From: an uncultured Olleya sp.
GTDB taxonomy: Bacteria > Bacteroidota > Bacteroidia > Flavobacteriales > Flavobacteriaceae
Direction: 5' to 3'
NCBI GenBank assembly: GCA_947503885.1
Contig: CANNFD010000003.1
Coordinates: 124,001 to 188,000, forward strand
Length of the DNA: 64,000 nucleotides
The number at the start of each line of letters is the position of its first letter. Within the stretch, counting starts at the first letter, position 1. The notes under the pieces were generated by a model. That model was not told where the DNA came from. It saw only the letters and a list, made by a program, of their open reading frames with translations, and did no database searches. This document shows positions 53,938 through 62,944 of this stretch, piece after piece. The translations under genes and the position numbers were made by a program.

Positions 53938-56487
53938 TTGAAAATAGCATTTAAAATTTGTATAATTTCTGGTTTAATCTTAGCAACAATCACTAGTTGT
54001 TCAAGAAAAAAAAACAGTTTCCTAAATCGTAATTTTCATGCAGTTACTGCAGAGTATAACGCTTTGTTTAATGGCTATGAAGCTTTATATCAAGGTCAGG
54101 AAAACCTAAATAATGGCTACAAAGACAACTATTGGGATATCTTACCAATAGAGCGTATGCAGGTCAGCGATGAGATTGTACTTCCGGGACAATCTAAAAA
54201 TCAAGATTTTACAAAAGCAGAAGAAAAAGCTGTAAAAGCTATTCAAAAACACGGAATGAATATCCAAGGTAAAGAGTATAACCCTCAAATTGATGAGGCT
54301 TACCTTTTACTTGGTATGGCAAGATATTTTGACCAACGTTTTGTCCCATCTTTAGAAGCTTTTAATTATATTTTATACAAATATCCTGCATCAGACAAAA
54401 TAAATACAGCTAAGGTTTGGAGAGAAAAAACTAACATGCGTTTAGAAAACGACGAGTTAGCAATAAAAAACCTTAAACGCCTAATAGAGCAAGAAGCATT
54501 AGAAGGTCAGGAGTTAGCAGACGCAACGTCTATTTTAGCACAAGCTTACATAAATACAAAAGCTTTAGATAGTGCTTTAACACAAATTAAAATTGCTGCT
54601 AAAGCCACAAAAAATAATGACGAGAAAGGACGTTTTCATTTTATAAAAGGACAACTATATAATGTTTTAACCTTTAAAGATAGCGCCAACATTGCATTTG
54701 ATGAGGTTATTGATTTAAACCGAAAAATCCCGCGCAACTATTTAATGGCTGCCCATGTAGAAAAAGCTAAAAACTTTGATTACAAAACAGGAGACAAAAT
54801 TGCTTTTTTAAAGCATCTAACAAAACTTGAAAAAGATAGAGAAAATCGTCCTTATTTAGATAAGATTTATCATCAAATTGCAGAGTTTCATTTAACTAAT
54901 CAGTTTGACTCTTTAGCGGTTGTGTATTATAATAAGTCGTTAAGAGAAAAATCTCAAGACCAAATTTTGGTTTCAAAAAACTACGAGACTTTAGGCGATT
55001 TTTATTTTGATAGAAACAAGTATAAAATTGCTGGAGCTTATTTTGATAGTACCATGACTAGTATGGTAGAAAACAGTAAACCATATCGTACTATTAAGCG
55101 TAAACGCGAAAACCTGGATGATGTTATTTATTATGAAGGTCTAGCCGAAACAAATGACAGTATTATTAAGCTAGTAAATATGTCAGAGGTAGACCGTCTT
55201 GCATTTTTTACAGATTACACTAATCAACTTAAAATTGATTTAGAAAAAGAAAAAGAACGTCTAGAGATTGAATCCCGTAAAAAAGGATTAGCAACATCAA
55301 TACTCCCTACCAATAACGTCACAAAACCTAGAGGTGGTATGCCAGGAATGGGTATGGGTGGTAATTTTTATTTTTATAACCCAAGTACTGTGGCTTATGG
55401 TAAAAATCAATTTACTCGTATTTGGGGTGATCGTAAAAACGAAGACGATTGGAGATGGTCGTCTACAAGAGGTGGTGCTTTTGATAACCAAGTAGGGATG
55501 GACATAACGTCTATTACAGAAGAAAATCAAGAATTATTAGACCCTCAGTTTTACATCTCTCAAATTCCTTCTGCAGAAAAAGAATTAGATAGTATTAAAA
55601 AAGAACGTAATTACGCTTACTACCAGTTAGGACTGATTTATAAAGAAAAATTTAAAGAGTATAATTTATCTAAAAGCAAGTTTTTAAACTTACTAGCAAG
55701 CAATCCTGATAATAAACTAATCTTACCTACAAAATATAATCTTTACAAGATATATGAGGTTTTGGGGCAAAAGCAAGAAGCCTTAACCACAAAAACTGAT
55801 ATCATAGCAAATTACGCAAGTTCTAGATATGCCGAGATCCTAAAAAATCCAGAATTAGCAGCTGTTAGAGACGAGAGCAGTCCAGAAAGCCTCTATGAAG
55901 CAACCTATAAGCTACTAGAAAATCAAGACTATATGCAAGTAGTTTCAAAGTCTAACAAATACATGAAATTTTTTGATGGCGACCCTATAGTAGCCAAGTT
56001 TGCACTACTTAAGGCAACAGCAAATGGAAGACTAAATGGGTATCAAGCTTATGTTGATGGGCTTAATGATGTTGCTTTAGCATTTGCAAACACACCAGAA
56101 GCAGTACAAGCACAAGCAATAGTAAATAGCTTAAAAGCTGTTAGTGACAAAACCTTTAAACCAAATTCCGAGTCGACAATGTTTAAAGTGTTATTTCAAT
56201 TTGATAAAAACGATAGCGAAGCAATTAACGCCTTTAAAAAAATGTTGGATGAGGTCACCCCTAAAATTCAATATTATAATTTAACAACATCTGTGGATGT
56301 TTTTAACCCAGAAACAACCTTTGTTGTAGTACATGGTTTAAAAAGTGTAGAAGGTGCAAAAGGCTTTGCAGATATTTTAAAAGCAGAAGACAAATACAAA
56401 ATAGACCGACCTTATTTTGGGATTTCGTCTGACAATTACAAAACGCTTCAAATACATAAAAATCTAAACGAATATTTAGCAAACTAA
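53938..56487 (+). CDS. sprE: SprE/PorW, gliding motility and type IX secretion lipoprotein
   Basis: The 849-residue protein has a lipoprotein signal (lipidated C21 in TITSCSRKK), then NRNFHAVTAEYNALFNGYEAL, the opening I know from SprE/PorW. Helical TPR-type repeats follow over much of the length (for example AYLLLGMARYFDQRFVPSLE). A GGMPGMGMGGNFYFYN linker sits near 460, and the C-terminal part holds a late LYEATYKLLENQDYM. SprE is needed in flavobacteria for type IX secretion and gliding. The start is TTG 53938: in frame upstream there is no ATG before a TAG at 53908. A bactofilin gene follows after 14 bases. Confidence 0.9.
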   Translation: MKIAFKICIISGLILATITSCSRKKNSFLNRNFHAVTAEYNALFNGYEALYQGQENLNNGYKDNYWDILPIERMQVSDEIVLPGQSKNQDFTKAEEKAVKAIQKHGMNIQGKEYNPQIDEAYLLLGMARYFDQRFVPSLEAFNYILYKYPASDKINTAKVWREKTNMRLENDELAIKNLKRLIEQEALEGQELADATSILAQAYINTKALDSALTQIKIAAKATKNNDEKGRFHFIKGQLYNVLTFKDSANIAFDEVIDLNRKIPRNYLMAAHVEKAKNFDYKTGDKIAFLKHLTKLEKDRENRPYLDKIYHQIAEFHLTNQFDSLAVVYYNKSLREKSQDQILVSKNYETLGDFYFDRNKYKIAGAYFDSTMTSMVENSKPYRTIKRKRENLDDVIYYEGLAETNDSIIKLVNMSEVDRLAFFTDYTNQLKIDLEKEKERLEIESRKKGLATSILPTNNVTKPRGGMPGMGMGGNFYFYNPSTVAYGKNQFTRIWGDRKNEDDWRWSSTRGGAFDNQVGMDITSITEENQELLDPQFYISQIPSAEKELDSIKKERNYAYYQLGLIYKEKFKEYNLSKSKFLNLLASNPDNKLILPTKYNLYKIYEVLGQKQEALTTKTDIIANYASSRYAEILKNPELAAVRDESSPESLYEATYKLLENQDYMQVVSKSNKYMKFFDGDPIVAKFALLKATANGRLNGYQAYVDGLNDVALAFANTPEAVQAQAIVNSLKAVSDKTFKPNSESTMFKVLFQFDKNDSEAINAFKKMLDEVTPKIQYYNLTTSVDVFNPETTFVVVHGLKSVEGAKGFADILKAEDKYKIDRPYFGISSDNYKTLQIHKNLNEYLAN

Positions 56488-56501
56488 TAATTTTCCTTAA
56501 A

Positions 56502-56888
56502 ATGAAAAATAAGCAGCAAGACCAATTTTCTATTCAAAATATAATAGCAAAAGGCACTAAAATAGTAGGAGACTTTTTTAGTGAAGGCGACTTACGTATT
56601 GATGGATTAATCGAAGGTAATATCGAAACATCAGGAAAAGTGGTAATAGGTAAAGATGGAGAAATTAAAGGAAAACTTAAATGTAGTAATGCTTACTTTG
56701 AAGGAAAACTTACGGGTACTTTAGAGCTGTCAGAAACTTTAACCTTAAAATCTACAGCAATTATAGAAGGAGAGGTTGTAACACAAAAATTAGCGGTAGA
56801 ACCAGGAGCTACGTTTAATGTGACCTGTGTTATGAAAACTACTGTAAAAGATATAAATGGAGGATCGCAAACCAAAAAAACAGCTTAA
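56502..56888 (+). CDS. Bactofilin (polymer-forming cytoskeletal protein)
   Basis: The 128-residue protein is a short bactofilin. A flexible start leads to IIAKGTKIVGDFFSEGDLRI, followed by a right-handed beta-helix of repeating short strands (GLIEGNIETSGKVVIGKDG, then TLTLKSTAIIEGEVV) and a short lysine-rich tail. Bactofilins polymerise without nucleotide at the inner membrane and organise wall enzymes or polar complexes. It lies 14 bases after sprE, and its last 32 bases overlap the start of the AtpZ/AtpI-like gene, so it may be read with both. Confidence 0.93.
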   Translation: MKNKQQDQFSIQNIIAKGTKIVGDFFSEGDLRIDGLIEGNIETSGKVVIGKDGEIKGKLKCSNAYFEGKLTGTLELSETLTLKSTAIIEGEVVTQKLAVEPGATFNVTCVMKTTVKDINGGSQTKKTA

Positions 56889-57084
56889 TCCATTTATCAG
56901 ATTTAGCTCAATAGCTATACAAATGGGGCTAACTATTTGGTTAGGTAGCCAACTAGGGAGTTGGTTGGATGTAAAATTTGATAACCAAGAGCAACTGTAC
57001 TATAAAATTGTGACGCTTTGTGCTGTGTTTATTGCAATATTTAGCGTAATCCGACAAGTAATTAACTTAACCAATAAAGATTAA
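56857..57084 (+). CDS. AtpZ/AtpI-like ATP synthase assembly protein
   Basis: The 75-residue protein has two membrane spans (about 16-36 and 47-66) joined by a short loop LGSWLDVKFDNQEQLYYKIV. The first, IQMGLTIWLGSQLGSWLD, fits the AtpZ/AtpI pattern of small proteins preceding the F0 genes. AtpI-type proteins help assemble the c-ring. The start overlaps the end of the bactofilin gene by 32 bases, which suggests translational coupling. The DUF6168-like gene follows after 17 bases, and atpB lies about 525 bases downstream behind a separate promoter. Confidence 0.82.
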   Translation: MEDRKPKKQLNPFIRFSSIAIQMGLTIWLGSQLGSWLDVKFDNQEQLYYKIVTLCAVFIAIFSVIRQVINLTNKD

Positions 57085-57101
57085 TTTAGATTAACCAACC
57101 A

Positions 57102-57473
57102 ATGACCAAACGTATATTATACTTTGTAATAGCTATAGCAGTATTATTTGCTTTAACTTTTAGTTTACACAATTATTTAAACGACTCTACCCTTTCTTAT
57201 TCTTTATTACAAGTTTATAGTTTTCATGCAATTGCTGCGCTACTTGTTTATGTCTCAATCGAGCTTTTAGCAACGACATTACCTAATCAAGCAGGTTACG
57301 GTTACTTAATGATGATGTTTTTTAAAATAGGAATTTTTCTATTAATGTTTCAAGAATCTGTTTTTGAAAAAGACAGTTTAACCCAGCAAGAACGTATAGG
57401 ATTAGTAGTCCCGTTGTTTATCTTTTTAATGGCAGAAGCTGTTGCTGTTGGTAAGTTGTTAAACAGCAAATAG
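57102..57473 (+). CDS. Small four-span membrane protein upstream of atpB (DUF6168-type)
   Basis: The 123-residue protein has four membrane spans at about 4-22, 36-58, 66-82 and 98-116. The first is preceded by MTKRILYFVIAIAVLF and the last contains LVVPLFIFLMAEAVAVGKLL. I associate it with DUF6168, found in this position in flavobacteria between the AtpZ/AtpI gene and atpB. In other bacteria this place is often filled by AtpI. It may therefore help F0 assembly, but this is by position only. Confidence 0.65.
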   Translation: MTKRILYFVIAIAVLFALTFSLHNYLNDSTLSYSLLQVYSFHAIAALLVYVSIELLATTLPNQAGYGYLMMMFFKIGIFLLMFQESVFEKDSLTQQERIGLVVPLFIFLMAEAVAVGKLLNSK

Positions 57474-57537
57474 TTAATATATTAGAGATTTGATTTTTCA
57501 ACTTTATTGCTCAGTTAAAAATCTAATTAAAATAAAG

Positions 57538-57567
57538 TTTGGCATTTGAAATTATTCCGTACATTTG
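57538..57567 (+). promoter_or_regulatory. Promoter of the atp operon
   Basis: A perfect TTTG (57538-57541) and a perfect TAnnTTTG box (TACATTTG, 57560-57567) stand 18 bases apart, in the 135-base spacer just before atpB. This is the best match to the Bacteroidetes consensus in the window, with an untranslated leader of about 35 bases. Confidence 0.72.
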
Positions 57568-57608
57568 CACAAAATTTGCAGGACATAAATTTATTATTTA
57601 GATAAAGT

Positions 57609-58718
57609 ATGATGGTAGCAACAAAATCTATCAAGTTTTTAGTAGTATTCGTTTTAGCATTAACTTCATTTTCGGCGTTTGCTCAAGATGATGCTGTAGA
57701 AAACAATTTAGTAGATTCACCAGATGAGATAAGAGCGTACATTTCGCATCACCTTAAGGACTCTCATGATTTTCATTTATATACCGATAATGCTTCTGGT
57801 AAGCACTACGGGTTTGCTCTTCCAGTAATTGTATGGACAAGTAAAGGGTTAAAAACATTTATGTCTTCAGCATTTCATCATGACGATAACGGTACAGTTG
57901 TCGTAGATAAAGGAGATGCTAAATTAGTAAAATACCACTCAAAAATATACGAATTAGATGCTAACGCGACAACACTTAGTTTTGACGAGGCGCATCATCC
58001 AACAAACGCATCAAAAGTAATTGACTTTTCAATTACTAAAAGTGTTTTTGGTATGCTATTAACAGGATTATTAATGTTATTAGGTTTTGGAGCATTAGCT
58101 AGAGGGTATAAAAAAGGTAATACAATACCAAAAGGGTTTTCTAGAGTATTAGAGCCTTTAGTAATTTATGTGCGTGACGAAATTGCAAGACCAAATATTG
58201 GAGAGAAAAAGTACCGTAAATTTATGGGCTTCTTATTAACTGTATTTTTCTTTATCTGGATTTTAAATATTTTAGGATTAACACCACTTGGATTTAACGT
58301 AACAGGACAGATAGCTGTAACAGCATGTCTTGCTATCTTTACAATGATTATTTATATGGTTAGTGGTACAAAAGATTTTTGGGCACACACTTTATGGATG
58401 CCAGGTGTACCAGTTATTTTAAGACCAGTTTTAGCGGTTATAGAATTAGTAGGATTTGTTATCATTAAGCCTTTCTCGTTATTAGTACGTTTATTTGCAA
58501 ACATTACAGCAGGTCACTTTGTAGTAATGAGTTTGATGGCGTTAATGATTACAATGAAAGCTTCATTTGGACCAGCTGTATCAACAGGGATGTCATTAGT
58601 ATTATCATTATTTATTATGTTTATTGAGCTTTTAGTAGCCTTTTTACAAGCCTTTATTTTTACGATGTTATCATCGTTGTTTATCGGTATGGCGGTTGAA
58701 GAGCATGACGATCATTAA
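57609..58718 (+). CDS. atpB: F0F1 ATP synthase subunit a
   Basis: The 369-residue subunit has a signal-like start (SIKFLVVFVLALTSFSAFAQ), a ~110-residue periplasmic extension rich in histidine and the usual five to six-span core. In the core, SLLVRLFANITAGHFVVMSL carries the essential arginine that faces the c-ring. The later LLVAFLQAFIFTMLSSLFIGM is the family C-terminus. The long N-terminal extension with signal peptide is usual in Bacteroidetes AtpB. The second ATG at 57612 is an equally possible start. A small hairpin follows in the 112-base spacer before atpE. Confidence 0.96.
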   Translation: MMVATKSIKFLVVFVLALTSFSAFAQDDAVENNLVDSPDEIRAYISHHLKDSHDFHLYTDNASGKHYGFALPVIVWTSKGLKTFMSSAFHHDDNGTVVVDKGDAKLVKYHSKIYELDANATTLSFDEAHHPTNASKVIDFSITKSVFGMLLTGLLMLLGFGALARGYKKGNTIPKGFSRVLEPLVIYVRDEIARPNIGEKKYRKFMGFLLTVFFFIWILNILGLTPLGFNVTGQIAVTACLAIFTMIIYMVSGTKDFWAHTLWMPGVPVILRPVLAVIELVGFVIIKPFSLLVRLFANITAGHFVVMSLMALMITMKASFGPAVSTGMSLVLSLFIMFIELLVAFLQAFIFTMLSSLFIGMAVEEHDDH

Positions 58719-58726
58719 AAATTAAG

Positions 58727-58744
58727 AATGCTAGTAATAGCATT
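58727..58744 (+). other. Hairpin between atpB and atpE
   Basis: AATGCTA and TAGCATT pair perfectly around the loop GTAA, nine bases after the atpB stop, followed by TTATAT. It could partly terminate, or stabilise the 5' side of an atpE-specific mRNA. Confidence 0.45.
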
Positions 58745-58818
58745 TTATATATAAAGCAAGAACATAAATTAAAAGTGTTTAAGCTTAAATTAAGAATTTG
58801 TTTAATTAATATTTATAA

Positions 58819-59019
<201 letters not shown>

Positions 59020-59038
59020 AAAATTCCTAGAAAACAAA

Positions 59039-59078
59039 AAAACAGCTTTCTGCAACGGTTGGTTGCAGAAACTGTTTT
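59039..59078 (+). other. Strong hairpin between atpE and atpF
   Basis: TTTCTGCAAC (59047-59056) and GTTGCAGAAA (59062-59071) form a perfect ten-base stem with loop GGTTG. It is extended by AAAACAG / CTGTTTT across one bulged C. The right arm ends in four T, so partial termination is possible; a processing or stabilising element is the alternative. Confidence 0.8.
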
Positions 59079-59117
59079 AAATTAAACAAAAAAAAGAATT
59101 TTAGTAATCTATATAGT

Positions 59118-59618
59118 ATGGAAACTTTATTAAATGATTTTTCAGTAGGCTTATTTTTTATGCAAGCCATTATCTTATTAATAGTAATTTTATTAATGAG
59201 AAAATTTGCATGGAAACCTATATTAGACGCTTTACAAACTCGTGAAGACGGTATACAAAACGCATTAGATTCAGCTGAAAACGCTAAATTAGAAATGCAA
59301 AATCTTCAAGCAGATAACGATAAGTTATTAAAAGAAGCACGTGCAGAGCGTGAAGCTATGCTTAAAGAAGCAAGAGAATTAAAAAACAAAATGATTGACG
59401 ACGCTAAAACAGAAGCTCAAGCTCAAGCAAACACTATGGTTGCCCAAGCACAAGCAGCTATTGAAAGCGAAAAGAAATCAGCTATGGCCGAATTAAAAAA
59501 TCACGTAGCAGGTTTATCTATAGAGATAGCAGAAAAAGTAGTACGTCAAGAATTAGCTAATAAAGACAAACAACTAGAGTTGGTTGAGTCTATGTTAGGA
59601 GATGCTAAATTAAACTAG
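59118..59618 (+). CDS. atpF: F0F1 ATP synthase subunit b
   Basis: The 166-residue subunit has one N-terminal membrane span (about 10-28, LFFMQAIILLIVILLMRKFA) and then a long charged alpha-helix, rich in A, E, K and Q, that forms the peripheral stalk dimer. WKPILDALQTREDGIQNAL is the familiar start of the stalk in this subunit. Length is normal. It starts 98 bases after atpE, behind a strong hairpin, and atpH begins seven bases after its stop. Confidence 0.96.
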   Translation: METLLNDFSVGLFFMQAIILLIVILLMRKFAWKPILDALQTREDGIQNALDSAENAKLEMQNLQADNDKLLKEARAEREAMLKEARELKNKMIDDAKTEAQAQANTMVAQAQAAIESEKKSAMAELKNHVAGLSIEIAEKVVRQELANKDKQLELVESMLGDAKLN

Positions 59619-59625
59619 TCACAAC

Positions 59626-60162
59626 ATGGCAGGAGAAAGAGCAGCAATACGTTACGCAAAAGCAGTTTTAAGCTTAGCTACAGACAATACTACAGCTGAG
59701 GTTGTAAATAATGATATGGAGCTAATTAATAATACAGTAGCGCAAAGTAAAGATTTAAAAGACATGCTTTTCAGTCCTGTAATTAGTGCGAGTGTAAAAA
59801 AATCAGCCTTATTAGAAATTTTTAAAGGTATTAATCCAGCAACGGTTAATTTAATAGATACCTTAATAGTTAATAAGCGTACAGATTTACTTCCACAAGT
59901 AGCAGCAAAGTATATTACTTTATTCGAGCAACAAAAAGGAAGTCAAATTGCAACCGTAACTACAGCAGTACCTTTAACAGAAGCTTTAGAAGCTAAAGTT
60001 TTAGCTAAAGTTAAAGAGTTAACAGGTAAAGAAGCAGCAATTAAAAATATAGTAGACGAAAGCATTTTAGGTGGTTTCATTTTACGTGTTGGAGATACAC
60101 AGTATAACGCTAGTATCGCTAATCAATTAAACAAATTAAAAAGAGAATTTACAATAAACTAA
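59626..60162 (+). CDS. atpH: F0F1 ATP synthase subunit delta
   Basis: The 178-residue subunit links the F1 head to the peripheral stalk. It begins AGERAAIRYAKAVLSLATDN, the R-Y-A-K-A-L pattern of the OSCP/delta family, and ends with SILGGFILRVGDTQYNASIA, the GGFxxRxGDxxxDxS motif with asparagine in place of the usual aspartate. It is tightly spaced after atpF. atpA follows after 42 bases. Confidence 0.96.
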   Translation: MAGERAAIRYAKAVLSLATDNTTAEVVNNDMELINNTVAQSKDLKDMLFSPVISASVKKSALLEIFKGINPATVNLIDTLIVNKRTDLLPQVAAKYITLFEQQKGSQIATVTTAVPLTEALEAKVLAKVKELTGKEAAIKNIVDESILGGFILRVGDTQYNASIANQLNKLKREFTIN

Positions 60163-60204
60163 AACTAGCCCTAAGCTAGCAGAGGTATATAAATATCAAT
60201 AAAG

Positions 60205-61785
60205 ATGGCAGAAGTAAAACCAGCTGAAGTATCAGCAATCTTAAAACAACAACTATCAGGTTTTGAAGCTAGCGCTTCATTAGACGAAGTTGGAACAGTA
60301 TTAACAGTAGGTGATGGTATTGTACGTGCTTACGGATTATCAAACGCTCAATATGGTGAGTTAGTAGAGTTCGAAGGTGGTTTAGAAGGTATCGTACTTA
60401 ACCTTGAAGAAGATAATGTAGGTATTGTACTTTTAGGAACTTCAGTAGGAGTTAGAGAAGGTTCTACAGTAAAACGTACTAACCGTATTGCTTCTGTTAA
60501 AGTAGGAGAAGGTATTGTTGGTCGTGTTGTAGATACACTTGGTAACCCTATTGATGGAAAAGGACCTATCGAAGGTACTACCTATGAGATGCCACTAGAG
60601 CGTAAAGCACCGGGGGTTATTTATAGAGAGCCAGTAACTGAGCCATTACAAACAGGTATTAAAGCAATTGATGCTATGATCCCAGTTGGTAGAGGACAAC
60701 GTGAGTTAGTAATTGGAGACAGACAAACTGGTAAAACAGCTGTTTGTATCGATGCTATCTTAAATCAAAAAGAATTTTACGATGCAGGTGAGCCTGTATA
60801 TTGTATATATGTTGCTGTAGGTCAAAAGGCTTCAACAGTTGCACTTATTGCTAAAACCTTAGAAGAAAAAGGAGCTTTAGCATACACAACAATAGTAGCT
60901 GCAAATGCATCAGATCCTGCTGCAATGCAAGTATATGCACCATTTACTGGAGCATCTATTGGAGAGTATTTTAGAGATACAGGTAGACCTGCTTTAATTG
61001 TATTTGATGATTTATCAAAACAAGCAGTTGCTTACCGTGAGGTATCTTTATTATTACGTCGTCCACCAGGACGTGAGGCGTATCCTGGAGATGTATTTTA
61101 CTTACACTCAAGATTATTAGAGCGTTCTGCAAAAGTAATTAATAACGATGCAATTGCTAAAGAAATGAATGACTTACCAGAGTCATTAAAGCCAATCGTA
61201 AAAGGTGGTGGTTCTTTAACAGCACTACCAATTATTGAAACTCAAGCAGGAGACGTATCAGCATATATCCCAACTAACGTAATTTCTATTACAGATGGGC
61301 AAATTTTCTTAGACGGAGATTTATTTAACTCTGGTGTACGTCCAGCAATTAACGTAGGTATTTCTGTATCTCGTGTTGGTGGTAACGCACAGATTAAATC
61401 AATGAAAAAAGTATCAGGTACTTTAAAATTAGATCAAGCACAATACCGTGAGCTAGAAGCTTTCGCTAAGTTTGGTTCTGATTTAGATGCAGTTACTTTA
61501 AACGTAATTGAAAAAGGAAAACGTAACGTAGAGATTTTAAAGCAAGCTCAAAACGATCCGTTTACTGTTGAAGATCAAGTAGCAATTATTTATGCTGGAT
61601 CTAAAAACTTATTAAAAGACGTACCTGTAAATAAAATTAAAGAATTTGAAAGAGATTATCTTGAATTCTTAAATGCTAAGCACAGAGGTGTATTAGATAC
61701 TTTAAAAGCAGGAAAATTAACTGACGAGGTTACAGACACATTAATTACTGTTTGTAAAGAACTTTCAGCTAAATATAAAGCTTAA
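60205..61785 (+). CDS. atpA: F0F1 ATP synthase subunit alpha
   Basis: The 526-residue non-catalytic F1 subunit has a regulatory nucleotide site with Walker A GDRQTGKT. It also has [20 protein letters not shown] and [20 protein letters not shown], followed by the conserved [20 protein letters not shown]; all are hallmarks of AtpA. It acts at the inner membrane on the cytoplasmic face. Codon use is visibly biased towards a few codons, in keeping with high expression. A 108-base spacer with two hairpins separates it from atpG. The beta subunit gene is not in this operon. Confidence 0.98.
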   Translation: MAEVKPAEVSAILKQQLSGFEASASLDEVGTVLTVGDGIVRAYGLSNAQYGELVEFEGGLEGIVLNLEEDNVGIVLLGTSVGVREGSTVKRTNRIASVKVGEGIVGRVVDTLGNPIDGKGPIEGTTYEMPLERKAPGVIYREPVTEPLQTGIKAIDAMIPVGRGQRELVIGDRQTGKTAVCIDAILNQKEFYDAGEPVYCIYVAVGQKASTVALIAKTLEEKGALAYTTIVAANASDPAAMQVYAPFTGASIGEYFRDTGRPALIVFDDLSKQAVAYREVSLLLRRPPGREAYPGDVFYLHSRLLERSAKVINNDAIAKEMNDLPESLKPIVKGGGSLTALPIIETQAGDVSAYIPTNVISITDGQIFLDGDLFNSGVRPAINVGISVSRVGGNAQIKSMKKVSGTLKLDQAQYRELEAFAKFGSDLDAVTLNVIEKGKRNVEILKQAQNDPFTVEDQVAIIYAGSKNLLKDVPVNKIKEFERDYLEFLNAKHRGVLDTLKAGKLTDEVTDTLITVCKELSAKYKA

Positions 61786-61795
61786 AAAAAGTTAT

Positions 61796-61837
61796 AAATT
61801 TAGAGTTATGAGTTTATTTGTTCATAACTCTAAATTT
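61796..61837 (+). other. Perfect 16-bp inverted repeat between atpA and atpG
   Basis: AAATTTAGAGTTATGA (61796-61811) pairs base for base with TCATAACTCTAAATTT (61822-61837) around a ten-base loop, starting ten bases after the atpA stop. No T-run follows. It shares its core seven-mer with the next hairpin at 61857. Confidence 0.85.
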
Positions 61838-61856
61838 CAATTTTAAAATTAATGTC

Positions 61857-61877
61857 ACTCTAAGCTAGTTTTAGAGT
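61857..61877 (+). other. Second hairpin before atpG
   Basis: ACTCTAA (61857-61863) pairs with TTAGAGT (61871-61877) around a seven-base loop, 16 bases before the atpG start. Both arms repeat sequence found in the preceding inverted repeat, so the four arms can pair in two alternative ways. Confidence 0.65.
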
Positions 61878-61893
61878 CTTTATAATATAAAGA

Positions 61894-62754
61894 ATGGCTA
61901 ATCTAAAAGAAATACGTAATAGAATATCTTCAGTATCTTCAACGATGCAGATCACTAGTGCCATGAAAATGGTATCTGCTGCTAAGTTAAAGAAGGCTCA
62001 AGATGCTATTACTGCTATGCGTCCTTATTCTGATAAGTTGACTGAGCTTTTACAAAGCTTAAGTGCAACTTTAAAAGAAGATTCTGGAAGTAAATATGCA
62101 CAACAACGCGAGGTTGAAAATGTTTTAATTGTATCTATCACTTCTAATAGAGGTCTATGTGGTGCTTTTAATACTAATATTATCAAGCAAACACAACACC
62201 TAATTTCTAACGTTTATGCAGGTAAAAAGGTATCTGTCTTAGCAATAGGAAAAAAGGCTAATGATGCATTTGCTAAACAACAACTTATTGTTGGAAATTA
62301 CAGTGCATTGTATGACGATTTAACTTTTGATAATGTAGCAAACCTAGCAGAACGTATCATGAAAATGTTTACAGAAGGTGAGTACGATAAAATTGAAATC
62401 GTTTACAATAAATTTAAAAATGCTGCGACTCAAATAGTAATGACAGAACAGTTTTTACCAATTAAACCTATTGAAGGTGAAGTTGAAAACAATTCTGATT
62501 ATATTTTTGAGCCATCTAAAATAGAGATTGTTGAGCAATTAATACCTAAGTCATTAAAAACTCAACTTTATAAAGGTATTAGAGATAGTTTTGCTTCAGA
62601 GCATGGTGCACGTATGACAGCAATGCATAAAGCAACAGATAATGCTACAGAGTTAAGAGATCAACTTAAATTGACTTATAACAAAGCACGTCAAGCTGCT
62701 ATTACCAATGAAATATTAGAAATTGTTGGTGGTGCAGAAGCATTAAACAATTAG
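61894..62754 (+). CDS. atpG: F0F1 ATP synthase subunit gamma
   Basis: The 286-residue central-shaft subunit begins ANLKEIRNRISSVSSTMQIT with the helix that turns inside the F1 head, then SAMKMVSAAKLKKAQ. SNRGLCGAFNTNI is the middle family motif and the C-terminal helix holds EHGARMTAMHKATDNA and TYNKARQAAITNEILEIVGG. All are typical of AtpG. Its last codons are part of a 31-bp direct repeat whose second copy lies just beyond the stop. A terminator follows about 110 bases on, ending the operon. Confidence 0.97.
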   Translation: MANLKEIRNRISSVSSTMQITSAMKMVSAAKLKKAQDAITAMRPYSDKLTELLQSLSATLKEDSGSKYAQQREVENVLIVSITSNRGLCGAFNTNIIKQTQHLISNVYAGKKVSVLAIGKKANDAFAKQQLIVGNYSALYDDLTFDNVANLAERIMKMFTEGEYDKIEIVYNKFKNAATQIVMTEQFLPIKPIEGEVENNSDYIFEPSKIEIVEQLIPKSLKTQLYKGIRDSFASEHGARMTAMHKATDNATELRDQLKLTYNKARQAAITNEILEIVGGAEALNN

Positions 62755-62809
62755 ACGAAGTCAAATTTTTATTATAGCGAAGCATTAAACAATTAGACGA
62801 AGTCAAATT
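62737..62809 (+). repeat. 31-bp direct repeat at the 3' end of atpG
   Basis: Positions 62737-62767 and 62779-62809 are identical over 31 bases, offset by 42. The first copy includes the final five codons and stop of atpG; the second is non-coding. The intervening 11 bases are A+T rich. Confidence 0.95.
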
Positions 62810-62862
62810 ATCTTAATGTAAATAATTAAAAATTAGTTCTATTTAATTAGAATTTCAAACAT

Positions 62863-62898
62863 AAAAAAAACCTTACTCAATTTGAATAAGGTTTTTTT
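62863..62898 (+). terminator. Rho-independent terminator of the atp operon
   Basis: AAAACCTTA and TAAGGTTTT arms, with a partly pairing inner part, are followed by a run of eight T. The structure is placed between atpG and the first tandem lipoprotein gene. Confidence 0.9.
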
Positions 62899-62944
62899 TA
62901 TGGAATAGATTTTGATTAATTACCTTTATAAAAATTAACAACCT

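Noticed and set aside
57490-57521. A possible hairpin between the DUF6168-type gene and the atp promoter.
   Set aside because: The arms pair imperfectly with a long loop and no T-run, so it cannot be supported as a terminator.
62737-62809. 31-bp repeats considered as a CRISPR or an insertion-site duplication.
   Set aside because: There are only two copies with an 11-base gap, one copy is coding, and no cas gene or transposase is nearby.
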